Shown: piece by piece, positions 24,001-34,760 of the stretch | How positions within the stretch are numbered: the stretch's first letter is position 1 | How the letters are laid out: each line of letters begins with the position of its first letter | NCBI GenBank assembly: GCA_965153455.1 | Contig: OZ234497.1 | Location: 12,691,875-12,755,874 of the forward strand | Reading direction: 5' to 3' | Origin: Sphagnum compactum | Lineage: Eukaryota; Bryophyta; Sphagnopsida; Sphagnales | DNA: 64,000 nt | The notes under the pieces: generated by a model | The model's input: only the letters and a program-made list of their open reading frames with translations | What the model was told of the DNA's origin: nothing | Database searches by the model: none | Made by a program: the position numbers and the translations under genes

Positions 24001-25685
24001 TTGTTGTTTCCCATTTGGTTTGTATCCCAATGCTTAGAGGCATGTTATATCCATAAAGGGTTCATTCAACCCTAGTTTCTTGGTAAAATAACATTTTGTC
24101 CTTGTTCTTAGTCACCCACATTTGTAGGCTCTTGGCATTATTCTTGTCCTTCTTGTAAGTTTCTTTTGTGAGCTTTGTGCTTGTTCATAACTTGATATAT
24201 AGACATGCCTAGTTTTAAGTTGCTCCAAGAGAAAAGCTTTGGTCTCCTTACTTGGGTAATGTGATTGCATCAATATATAAAAAATATTGTAATTGTAAAC
24301 CACACTTGAACCAACAAAAAACCTAATCAATGACCATACATTTTTAAAAACATCCATTACAAAAATTCATTCCATTTTATGATGATTACTCCTTTCCCAA
24401 TGTTCCTTGTTGGGTTGAGACTTAACAAAACCAACCACTATCACCCCATCCATCCCTCTTGTTGTGCCCTCTTTTGCAAAGAACTGAACCACCTGGTTAC
24501 CACCAGGTGTCATCCAATATAGCAATTCATGGATTAAACCTTAACCCACAAAAATTGTTTCCAATTTTCCTTCAATCACATGGTAAAAGTAAACATTCTA
24601 GGTGCCAACCGCCAGTCCATTTCTTGTTGAAGAGGCGAAATCGTTTGAAAACATTTTAATGAGATGTTTACACTCATCAAAATTATGTTAAATTACAATC
24701 ATATCAATTTCAATTCTCATATTGAAAAAGAATTATTACAAAAATTAGCCAACTGCGGTAAATGAGGTTTGAGTTGTGTAAACCACATGGGCAACTAGCC
24801 AGTCTAGAAAAGAAAAAGGCTGCTGCAAATACAAGGTAAAAACTAGGTCAGGTTCTTACATGAATAAAAAATTATCGGTCATCCAACAAAGGGCTCTTTA
24901 ACCTAGGCCAGTGACCGAAGCAAATAGGGAACATCCATGGGGTGCAAGTCATCATGGTTGTAAGTTGTAACCTATTACTGGACTTGATTGTGCCTTTAAC
25001 AAATGTAGAGATCCATGAACTTGGATGTGCCCCATATAATTCACATGTGCTTGCAATCTAGTACAATGTTTTCATCTCAAAGTGGTCTAATGTTACACTT
25101 CACCTTCAAATTGAGGGGCCAATTTTGAGGAGGCTTTTCCTCAAGACCATTAGGGAGCACTTCCAAATATCAAGACCAGTACTACCTTGTGGAAGATTGC
25201 CAAGCATGGTCATTAACTGTTCATAAAGTAGCTTAATTTTTGTGAATTTCCAAAGCATAAAAGGTGAGAAGATCATCAAAGGCATCAAATTTCACCCCAT
25301 GTTGGTCATGAACTTGTATGGTAACCCCAACTGAAATCCTCTTCAGAGTTTGCACAACCAATGATGGTCTCAGCTTCTTACGGTCAATGGCTCCTTCAAG
25401 CGCATGTGATCAGCACAGGGAACATTCTGATGTCTTGCAAATAGTTTACAAAGTTCCTAATGATGTGGCAGAATTTCTCACAAGTGCCAATTATGTCAGA
25501 TCATGGTCAGTCAGACCCAACTTGCAGCCACCCACTGCTCAGTCAGGTCCTCCCACTGGCCATTCACCTAATACAGAATCATGTGAGTGCTCACAAGAAC
25601 TCAAGTGCAGCTATAAGTAGAACAACTGAACTTATAAATCTCTACTAACAATGAATCAACACTAGCAAAACTCAGGCCTAGGTTC
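21015..25685. other. helicase 3' flank and AT-rich spacer, no gene seen
   Basis: The first ~500 bases are plausibly the 3' untranslated region of the helicase gene. From about 21.6 to 24.9 kb the DNA is AT-rich without recognisable frames. From about 25.3 to 25.7 kb composition is more even, probably the 3' end of the minus-strand Rho-N gene. A 100-residue plus-strand frame at 25318-25620 has no recognisable similarity and is not called. Confidence 0.55.
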
Positions 25686-27613
25686 CTAACTTTCTGATGC
25701 ATTCAGTAGATCCAGGAGCTGTCCTTTCTTCAGTTTTGAGTATCCTTTCAGGCCCCTAGATTTAGCCAGACTTCTCAACTCTGGCAGCTTGTAGCTGGAA
25801 AGATCATGAGTTACACTACCATTCTCTGAGGAGATATGTGTTCCAAAATGCTTGACACTAACACTGACTTTCACATTCTTGCTTCTTTTCTCACCATCCG
25901 TTAAGGAATGGGTCTCTGTCTTGAACTCTGTGTCAGAGTCACCATCTTGCATAAGAAACTCAAGGCCTGTTCCCACAATTTCCTGCAATGCTGGAGACAA
26001 TGGAGAGTCCTTGATAGGGTCTACCCTGTAATGGTAAGCATTTGTAGAGGAGGCTCCATGGTCTTTCAACAGTGGTGCTGGTGACACTTGTGGTACAATC
26101 TCAGGTGATTTGAAAAGAGTGTGTTCTTTCTTGGATGGAATTGGTGATCTCTTTGAGAAGGCTGAAGGCAATCGACTTGGATGATCAGACTTCACAGTAG
26201 TAGTGCCAACAGCCTCTTGCAGTTTCTCCTGAATTGGCATGGCTGTTGTAGCTTCCTCTATTCTATGTCCAGCCCTCCCCTTCTTGTGAACTGCCGAGGC
26301 TTGAATTGGTGAGCGCTTTTGGGACTGTAAAATGCTATGCGGCTGGTGCACAGATGTGCTATGAGGGGGTGCATCAACAGCCATGTGGTGCTCAGCCCGT
26401 GGCTGACTTGTCTTCTTCATGCTTTGAATTGGTGGAGACCCACCAAAGGAAAAAAAAATGCTCCCATCTGCAAGCTCTGCCAGTCCCAAAGGCTGCATCA
26501 AAGTTCATACCTCAGTTGCCAACCAAGCACTTCAACTTCTCCATAGCCTCATTAACCAGCCCAAATGCCTTCTTTCCCACCTTCCTTTGCCATGGAAGAG
26601 CTAAGTACTGTCAAAATCCAAGAACATCTGCATGACACGTCTCCTCATACAACTGAAGGAAGCCAAAAGAAAGGAGCCAGAGTGACCACCCAGATGACAT
26701 AGGAGAAAGAAGAAGAAGCAGCCACCTCCTGGGATCATCTGTTTCATCATTGGCCTTGAGACCTCAGAGGCAATCAAAGTGATGTGTGACCAATATACAC
26801 AGTCGAAACCAAACCCTAAACCCTAAACCATGACTGTTTAAAACTGTTGTCAGCGAGACGTGAAGAAGAAGAGCAAAGAACGAAACCACACCTTCAACAG
26901 ACGTGATTTCGGGTTCTCTCTCACTCGTTGCCAGAACAGGTGGTGCGTCGATCCTCCTCCGGCTGGAAGAGCCGTGCAGCAACGAAACCCTGCTAGAAGA
27001 CCCCCGTCCACTGCTGCATTCACAGTGAATGCCACTCAATCAAATTACCCCCCCCCACGAGTGCTTCTTTCAATTGCCACACAAAACACACGCACACAGA
27101 ACCTTAAGACCAAGCGTGTCTCTGAGTGAGTGGTCTCTTGGGGCTTGCTGTCTGTCTCATATTCAAAGGTGGTGGACACTTCCTAACGCCAGCATAAGGC
27201 AGGCGGGCAACAAAAGGTGGTGGGTTGCCCAGCCCTAGAAGCAACAAGCCTTTAGCTCTCCGACAAATTTGCTAATGACAACCGGAGTACCTACTCACAG
27301 ATCTCAACAGAATTGCAGTTGGGTGAGACACCAAAAACGGCAACAAAAGCCACCAATTTTGGAGTGTTGGAGGTTGGTTGTGGCGTGTGGAGAAAACCAA
27401 AAGAAACAAAGAGTTGGAGTCGATGATGGAAAGGCGTAACTGTTGATAGGTTTGTTCCAAAACATACCCAGAATTGAGCCACAAGCCAGAGCGAGTGTCG
27501 CGTGCCTTAATGTATCGGGTTGTTATTGTTGTTGTTGCTGTAGTAGAGCCTGATACCAGAGCGCGGCACACAATAGTGCGGTGAAGAGAGAAAGAGGAGG
27601 GCGCCATCACCAT
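25686..27613 (-). CDS. Rho-N domain protein, probably chloroplast-targeted (about 349 aa, 3 exons)
   Basis: Exons on minus: 27613-27468, about 27013-26892 and 26467-25686; the lengths sum to 350 codons including stop. The C-terminal ~40 residues (YKLPELRSLAKSRGLKGYSK, then LKKGQLLDLLNASES) form a Rho-N domain, the nucleic-acid-binding fold of Rho terminators that in plants is carried by chloroplast RHON1-like proteins acting with RNA processing and transcription. The N-terminus is rich in serine, threonine and arginine with almost no acidic residues (MVMAPSSFSLHRTIVC), fitting a transit peptide. The middle is low-complexity, proline- and serine-rich. The frame of exon 2 was chosen because it joins both neighbours in phase; the alternative frame lacks an ATG and has a stop directly upstream. 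Exon 2 boundaries are the weakest part. The final exon and its domain are firm. Confidence 0.7.
26811..26829. repeat. short interstitial telomere repeat
   Basis: AAACCCTAAACCCTAAACC, about 2.5 units of the plant telomere repeat, lies inside the second intron of the Rho-N gene. Similar short tracts occur at 47425-47441 and in the large array near 63.2-63.5 kb. Confidence 0.9.
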
Positions 27614-27846
27614 CACCAGCTAGAGCTCCCGAGCTGAATTTCTTCCCACTCTAGTTTCTAAGTTAAAATCTTTCAAGCTCCTAGTTAGAAGAAGCAAGAG
27701 AGAGAGCACACCATCTACGGCAACGAAGCGTAAACACACCGCAGCAAATTTGAAGAAATTCGTGGGAGAACAACGAGAGAGCAAAAGGGCATGGGCCGGG
27801 TCTCACACGTTGATAAGTTTTATGTAAAACGATACTAATTTTCTTT

Positions 27847-27919
27847 GACTTTAGGGCCCAATGGATAATGCGTTGGTCTACGAAACCAGAGATTCTGGGT
27901 TCGATCCCTAGTACGGTCC
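27847..27919 (+). tRNA. tRNA-Arg(ACG)-like sequence, probably degenerate
   Basis: The 73 bases follow plant tRNA-Arg(ACG) closely: D-arm core GCCCAATGGATAA, anticodon arm TTGGT-CTACGAA-ACCAG with anticodon ACG, and T-arm CTGGG-TTCGATC-CCTAG with an intact B box. The acceptor stem pairs GACTTTA with TACGGTC; one pair is T-C mismatched and one is a T-G wobble. Base 8, normally T, is G. No T-run terminator follows closely; the first one is about 65 bases downstream. It could be a weakly functional gene, a tRNA pseudogene or the head of a SINE. A pseudogene or SINE head seems likelier. Confidence 0.55.
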
Positions 27920-29085
27920 CACCGTAGTAATCTCCGCTCTATCTAAGCCTCTAACATAAGATTATTACCATCCTAGAAAGACATTTTTTTCTCGCTTCAC
28001 TTTGATGGAATTTAATTATTTTCATACACGCTTGTCATAGCAATAAAAAATTTATTTCTAATTTTATAAAAGGTTTGATAATTTTTGAGAAGCTTCGAAT
28101 CAGTGAGATCAGTGATTTTTTATTCTTTCAAACCAAAAACAAAACAAAGGGATTTTTGTGGAAAGTTTTTGTTTTTTGTAGTGTAAATTCGACTAAATTT
28201 GCACTGTAATATTAATTAATAGTAATAATAAGCGCACTTCGAATTGGCTGAATTGGGTATCATCCAATCATGTGTCTTTTTTTTTATATGGTCTAACTAA
28301 TTTACTTTTGGGTTTAAGTTTGAATCAGTCATTGAACTAATAAAAAAGTCATTAAAAATATCACACAAAACCTTCAGCAAAAACCGACAATGTTATTCTA
28401 GAATGTTATAAACAAAGACAGTCACATCCAGCTGCTACCGAGGATCATTTACCTAACAGTGTAAATGTTACTGACTTCCATGACAAACTTGTGGAGCACA
28501 ACAGCATGGATAACGTCATAAAAGCATTTGTGAATCATAGAAGATGATCTTGCCATGCACGAACAACAATGGTAGTAGCAACAGTTACATGTAACAAGGT
28601 GAGTATTGGTATTATATTCACTATACCTGGGAACCACTCTACAGGTATAAGAGCAAAGCAGTTCTTGCTCTTGGTGGGGGAAATATCCATCCGCATTGGT
28701 GGTGGGAGGGGGTTTGCAGACCCCCTGTCAGGTTTTGTCCTCTCAAAGCCTGCCACATACCCAGACCTAACCTCTCTTTTGTAACAAAAGGCCTTAATCT
28801 GAACTTTGCCAGTATATCTCTACTCAATCAATGATGAGACCCTACAGGGGCCAGATGACAGGTTGTGTTGAACATGACCGAAGGCCAAATGTTATCTGAA
28901 GAGGATGGTGAGGTTGCCTACTACGATATGTGCAGGAGCAGCAAAGGGGTTACACACCTTGTAGTCAGGGCCACATGCTGATGATACATACAGGGGGTAG
29001 CCCTTTATACAGTAATTGTTCCAGGGCTTGACTTAGATCCTGCTGACATGTGGAGACATCTTGTGATCTGTCATATAATAGTTAA
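27920..29085. other. spacer and 3' flank of the GAUT gene
   Basis: 27.92-28.44 kb is AT-rich spacer. 28.44-29.09 kb has more even composition and lies directly downstream of the minus-strand GAUT stop, so part of it is probably 3' untranslated region. A minus-strand open stretch at about 28625-28790 (including AGFERTKPDRGSANPLPPP) ends in a good donor (CCCAG|GTATAG) and could be an exon of something else. I do not recognise it and could not join it to a gene. Confidence 0.4.
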
Positions 29086-32000
29086 TCAATCGCTGATGTT
29101 GCACTGTTGTAGGTATGGGTGGTCATACTTGACAAATTTCGACCAGAAAGGCTTATACTTGCTCATGCCAAGATCTAACCATGGTTTCATGTTGCCATTG
29201 TAGTGTATAACAGCTGCAGTTGCATTGTCTGAATCCTGAACACTTGAATTGTAGCCCAGCCCCAACACATGCCATGACTTCTCAAGTGGATATGTCAAGT
29301 TGTAGAAGGTGATCAACCCTGGTGGTAGTGTTCCAAGCTTCCACAGCAATCTATGCTCATTCTGTGCATGTACACAAATGGAAAAATGAGCAGAAACCAT
29401 AGAGGCCACACTCGCAATGTCATCTCAAGTCTGGGACAAACTTATTCCTGGCAAAATATCTGTCAGATTTCAGACAAATGTATACTCCCATTGCATCACA
29501 ATTCACAGTTTCCAAACTATAAAAGTTCAACTCATTGAGAATAGTAGAGCAGCAAGCAATACACACCTTGCTCTGCCATCTGTGATAGATGCCTGTGATG
29601 TCATGCTTTCTCCACTGCTTCAGATCAAACACATTCATTCCATATGCCCACCCACATGCATTTGCATCAAAGTTTTCAGAGATCAGGGAATTGGAGAAGT
29701 TCAGGTACTTATCAAAGTGATGGAAACTGGAACCACAGGTTTTCCACCAAGATCACATCCCAGAGAGGGGTGAGATCTTTCTGAACCACAACATCATCAT
29801 CCAGAAAAAGGATCTTATCCAGCTTGGGATACACTTCAGGAAGATAAAATCGCAAGTGATTCAGCATTGACAGATACTTGGGGTTCCAATACTTCAAATG
29901 GAGGTTGCTGCAGATAAGGTACTGCCAGCTTTGAAGTAAAAGTTTTTCATTGCAGATGGCTGCAGTTGGTGCAGCACTGGACAGTAGGAGGCATTCAGCC
30001 ACTTGAAATCATCAACATTCTGCACTTCCATTGTTGCAGCTCCAGGAGGATTTGCTAAAAACCACATCTTCATGGCTCCAAAGTTCAGCTTGTCCGTTAC
30101 TATGTGGAATACCTGCTCTTCAGGTTCCTGCTATAAGGACAGAGTTAAAACAAAATACTGGAGCTTTCAAGGCATTGCCAGGATGCTGCACATAAACAAT
30201 TAATAGAATTTCTCACTAAAACTATGCATTCTCTCCCACAGTCACAGGCCATGGAGCTTACAGGTATTCAATACTTTCAATTCATTATTGAGCGAAAGAT
30301 AATTTGCACACACACTGCCACCCTGGAGATGAAAGTTGCTGGGCACAAACCTTTGCATTCAAAATGGCTGAGTTCACAACCACTGCTGCAGCAAGGATGT
30401 TGTCAGAAAATAGTGCATAGTGATAGAGACTTGGATCTTCAAGTCTCTGCTGATTGGGGAACTCACGTAGGTCATGTGGGAGCGAATGGTATTCCACTGT
30501 GAGCGGCATGGAGAAACAATGAAGGCCCTTGGGAACAGTTTTGGCAGCCAACTGGCTCAGAAATGTGCCCTGTTTCCTGAGCATGTGAGCATTCTCCTCA
30601 GCTGATTGAAGCATAGCTCTCAACTTCTTGACCATGTTGGCAATGTCATAGTTTTTCTGCTGTGCTCACAACAACACCTCTGCCATTAGCTTCAACTTTT
30701 CTTCCACCCTGCACATTCCAAGTTGCATCAATAATGCCTTGTAGTATGCCACATAAAAAATCACTGCTCGATGGAAGTATCCCCAACCATGCTTCAGCAA
30801 AAGCAAACACAAGGCTCATCTGAAAATTTCCTCACATTCTATGCACCAAAAGGGTCCTGCTAGGTGGGCTCTGATACATTGAATCAACACAACCAGATGA
30901 ATGACTGCATTTGAAACTAGACACTCACCCACGTGGAAGTTCAGTATCAACATTGGCATCCCCAACAAATTTTTTATGTTCCTTGATACCCTGTTTCAAA
31001 TCAAGAACAAGATCGAAATGACCCTGGCCCTGTGCAAGATTGGCATATGCCCTGGCCATAATGATCTGATCTCGCATCTGTTGCACCAGAGTATTGCCAC
31101 TCACATTCCCAGTCTTGGCTGAAACACTTTTGTCCAGATTTTTGACAGTTTTCCCTTGTTCTTCACCCTGTTACAGCTCAAATCAGTCAGATTTTTTTTT
31201 TGTGTACCTTACTAAAATGAGCTGCTGCATCCATGACCAATAACATCAATTTGAGTGAAGAGAAAAGCTCCACAAAGAATATGTAGGGTAACCAAACAAA
31301 TGTTGTGCAAAATGCAACTATAATGAGTGCAATCATAACATTGTGAGTGTCCCTCACAAAGTGTCAGAACAACACTTTCATCATAATGTGAGTAACTAGC
31401 TATCATAACTCCTGACTGACTTCATTAGCTACTAACAGTGGGTATAGATAAGTTATGATAACATACTCAAGACTTAGGGCAAAACATTACACGAAAACCT
31501 GCATCCTGATTTTTTGTGCATTCTTTCTAGAAGCAAAGAGAAGACTCGGTCATGATAGAGCATTTACAATTAAGTGCACAGTCCAGTCCCTTTAGACTTA
31601 CATATTAGCTGCTTAAGACCCCAAAGTAGTTCCTAAATTGCAGAGCTCTTCCACAATCCCTCTGACCTAATCCATCAAGCACATGATATTGTCTTCCTGT
31701 ATCATAAAATACAACAAGAGCTCCAGCAGACCCATTCAACACATATATCTTTACATGTAGTGAGAACTTCTTTATGCTTTATGATTTAAGTCAATCTGAA
31801 TAAAATTGAGATATCACATGATAATAAGGTTAGAGAGATTCCGGATTCAACAGCAAAGAGGAAAAAGAGGAAACAATATAAAACCTTAGGAGTGGTTTAA
31901 CAACAGTGTGAATCATGCAAATGTTCAGAGACCTTCAATGGCAACATGTGTAACATGTATGGTAGTGATCAGCTACCACGTCATCCCCATTTATTTCATC

Positions 32001-34198
32001 AGCTCATGGCCGTGGCTGCACACTCCCTTCCTAATACACAGATGGACTAAAGCATAATCTCCAGAACGACTCATCAAAACCTCTCCACAAGATCCATCCA
32101 AGATAAGAGTCACACCTTGTTTGGTGGCTTCTGACTCTCATTCCCATGTAAAACTTGCTCAATAATCCCACCTGTGCTTCCCACAGCCAAAAACACACAC
32201 AACAGTTTGAACATAATTTGATGTGCATATCAATGAAATTGCAGAGAGATCTCCAGAAGTATCAAGAACCTTTCCAACAAACCTTCCTCAGCATCCCCCA
32301 AAAAGGTATGATTCATAGGCTCCATGATACACATGATTGAGGTACAGGATCCATTCAGATAACAGAAAATGGTCATCCAGATCAGAAAAAGGCAAGGTTC
32401 ACCTGTCAGATTGCCAGATATTGCAATGTTGGATGCTGACTCCTTGTCAGTATTTGTTATGGCTTTCTCATCCTCCAAAAAAGCATTTGGCTCCTGAAAT
32501 TTGACAGACAACAACAGAGTAAGGGTGAGCTAAAAGGGTAACTAAACTCCAGCTTCATCAGTTTTGAATCCACCGTCAGATCTTAACCTAAGCAAATAAT
32601 CATTGACATTCCAGCCTGCAAAAGAAGGAAAATTTATTTCAAGTCATGCAAAAAGCTTGGTCCTTCCACTACCTGGGCACAAGCATTTCCACAGATGTGA
32701 GTGCTCTAAATGGAGTGTCTGCCAATATGCAGAACAAAGATATGTGTAGTTTAAGAGATTCTACCTGATATATGCTGGAGCTCTGCCGGCTGACATCTGC
32801 TGCATCTTCTTGAACCAAAGAAGATAAGAGGTCATTTCCACCAATAATATTCCGGTTCAACAGTTGAGATCCTCCTGGGTTGGCACCTACAATATCAAGA
32901 ACCTGTTCAATACATGGTAAGCAAAATGTGTGCAATGCTATTCCGAAAATTAGACAAATCCATGAGAAATATACATCTGCCTGAATTTGAGGAAACCAAG
33001 AGAGTTTCAGATGGATCATTTCAGTTGTAATTGCCAGTTATCTGCAAGGTAGAATAAAATAACTGCTCTTCTTGGGTTGATAACTTGCAACAGAAATTAC
33101 TAGGCCAGATGCCCATGGTGAACATGAGGCCGAGGCAAAGCATACCTCTTGAGGAATGAGGGACTCTACTGCCTCCAGCGCACTGCGCCTTATGATATCA
33201 TCTGTTTCAGACTGCATAAAAGAAAAATTCTGAAATGAAGAAGCTATTCTGAGGACGGCATTGTGCCAGAGTGTCTTCCTTGTGAAAACTCACTCCACAA
33301 ACCAGCCATTCAAGCATGAAGCATCCATAGTATGAGAGCATATAGGCATGCAGAGGAGGTAAATCATAACTAAGCCAAATGATCCTGGAGCCTGCCCTGT
33401 GATGTTTTCAGCAATTGATGATATCTTCTTAAGTACTGAGAGTTTCTCAACACTTAACATTAGACCTGAACCTGAAAAGAATTGAGTAATCACCCCATAA
33501 CAAGATTACGAATATTTCAGATCTGACAACAAACCAGAGCAAGAAAACTCTAGGAAACCCCACCTTTAAGAGAAGTTAAAACAAGACCACGAGACAGAAT
33601 TGAGAAGCCATTTGACCAGATTTCAGGAATTAATGATGAGGAACTTACCAAGTGTGATGATCCAGTGAGGAGGTAGCTTCCACCTGCACAATTTGAAGCA
33701 TGACATCAGTACATTCCTCTCTGGTCAGAAATCACAGATAGCTTTGTATTCAATTGTCCTACAATAATTCTAGCAGCAGGGGCTAAACAGCTTTTGAATG
33801 CCACATTCATAACATCAAGATGCCGAGTACAGTGCACTGCTCAACAGCTTTGCGACTAACAAAGGACTAATCAATGTAGCCTGGAAACAATGAACGTCGA
33901 AGGGAAAGCACAAAAACATTCCACGCATGCATTTCACAAGTCTGAACGAGCTACAGTACAGTTGCACTCAAACATCGATGCACTAAGAAATTCTATGTAC
34001 ACTAAGAAACCTACGCGGACAACGATATGTCTGGCTGAGAGGGTGGAGAATTGCACCAGAAGTAAACAACTTGCTGGCCTGCCCCGCGAGGATAGTGAGA
34101 GGTGCAATGACAGAGATGAACAGCAAGGCTCCAACAGAGGCTCGGTATCTAGCTTTTGTCCTTGTCGATAGAGACCCTGAACCTCTTCGAAATGCCAT
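29086..34198 (-). pseudogene. GAUT-family galacturonosyltransferase (GT8) with disabling lesions, 11 exons
   Basis: Exons on minus: 34198-34011, 33683-33649, 33471-about 33371, 33211-33146, 32902-32765, 32493-32403, 32171-32116, 31167-30929, 30708-30351, 30127-29567 and 29361-29086. Phases agree throughout (703 codons). The start MAFRRGSGSLSTRTKARYR plus a hydrophobic segment (GALLFISVIAPLTILAG) is a type II Golgi anchor. The family core follows: MRDQIIMARAYANLAQ, KKLRAMLQSAEENAHM, FLSQLAAKTVPKGLHCFSM, LEDPSLYHYALFSDN, VFHIVTDKLNFGAMKMWF, the GT8 metal motif in [18 protein letters not shown] and the terminal HYNGNMKPW. GAUTs make pectic homogalacturonan. Three lesions break it: TGA at 30668-30666 where the family has arginine or serine; a frame change near 29900, with TGA at 29896 in the incoming frame; and about 20 bases lost near 29740-29755, which restores the frame but removes the NGAVE-type motif. 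All splice sites survive, so loss is recent or the sequence is wrong here. Confidence 0.75.
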
Positions 34199-34760
34199 GA
34201 TGACTATCACAACTATATTGTATCTCTACCAGGTTATTCACACAAGCCGATGCAGCTCCAGCTCTTGCAGGCCGCCGAGAGTCACAGAAGCTCATGGTAC
34301 GCAATACTGCAGTAGATCATACCGGAATTCCGGAGAGCTCTAGACCGCTTGTCGCGGCACAGCAGAAATGCAGTCGTGAAAGGGAACAGGTCTCCGTGAA
34401 CGTTCAGCTCTCCTAGAGGCTGGAGTTTGCATGAAAATGTTTCTGCTACTCGCTTGACTTGGCAGTAGCGAGCCGATCCAAAAACGCCGGTTAGGAATCG
34501 CAACATTGCCGTCAGTGCAATACAGTCACCATTCCTGTTGCTCAAGTACTTCCGGAACCATTCGCCAAGCAGACAACAATTTCGCACGAACCAGAAACAA
34601 GAACAGATGGAGTCTAAACGCATATCATGTTTGTTGACTAATTGCCTTTCCTTAAACAACACAAGCAATGCTCTTGCGGTAGGCCATGTGTTGCTCATTG
34701 TTGTGTTGTCTTGGTTTGGGAGTAACAATTGTGTTGTTGATATTAGGGTTTCATCTTTTC
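34199..34760 (-). promoter_or_regulatory. leader region of the GAUT gene with a long upstream ORF
   Basis: The region upstream of the GAUT ATG has much more even base composition than the spacer beyond 34.8 kb, suggesting transcribed leader. A minus-strand frame from an ATG at 34698 to a stop at 34282 encodes 138 residues (MSNTWPTARALLVLFKERQ...) and ends 84 bases before the GAUT start. It resembles nothing I know. It may be an upstream ORF or a chance frame. Confidence 0.35.

Noticed and set aside
25318-25620. 100-residue plus-strand frame
   Set aside because: It lies just beyond the stop of the minus-strand Rho-N gene in probable 3' untranslated sequence and resembles no family.
26850-27035. 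Alternative frame for exon 2 of the Rho-N gene (VAFTVNAAVDGGLL...)
   Set aside because: It has no ATG, a stop lies directly upstream, and its phase does not join exons 1 and 3; the other frame joins both.
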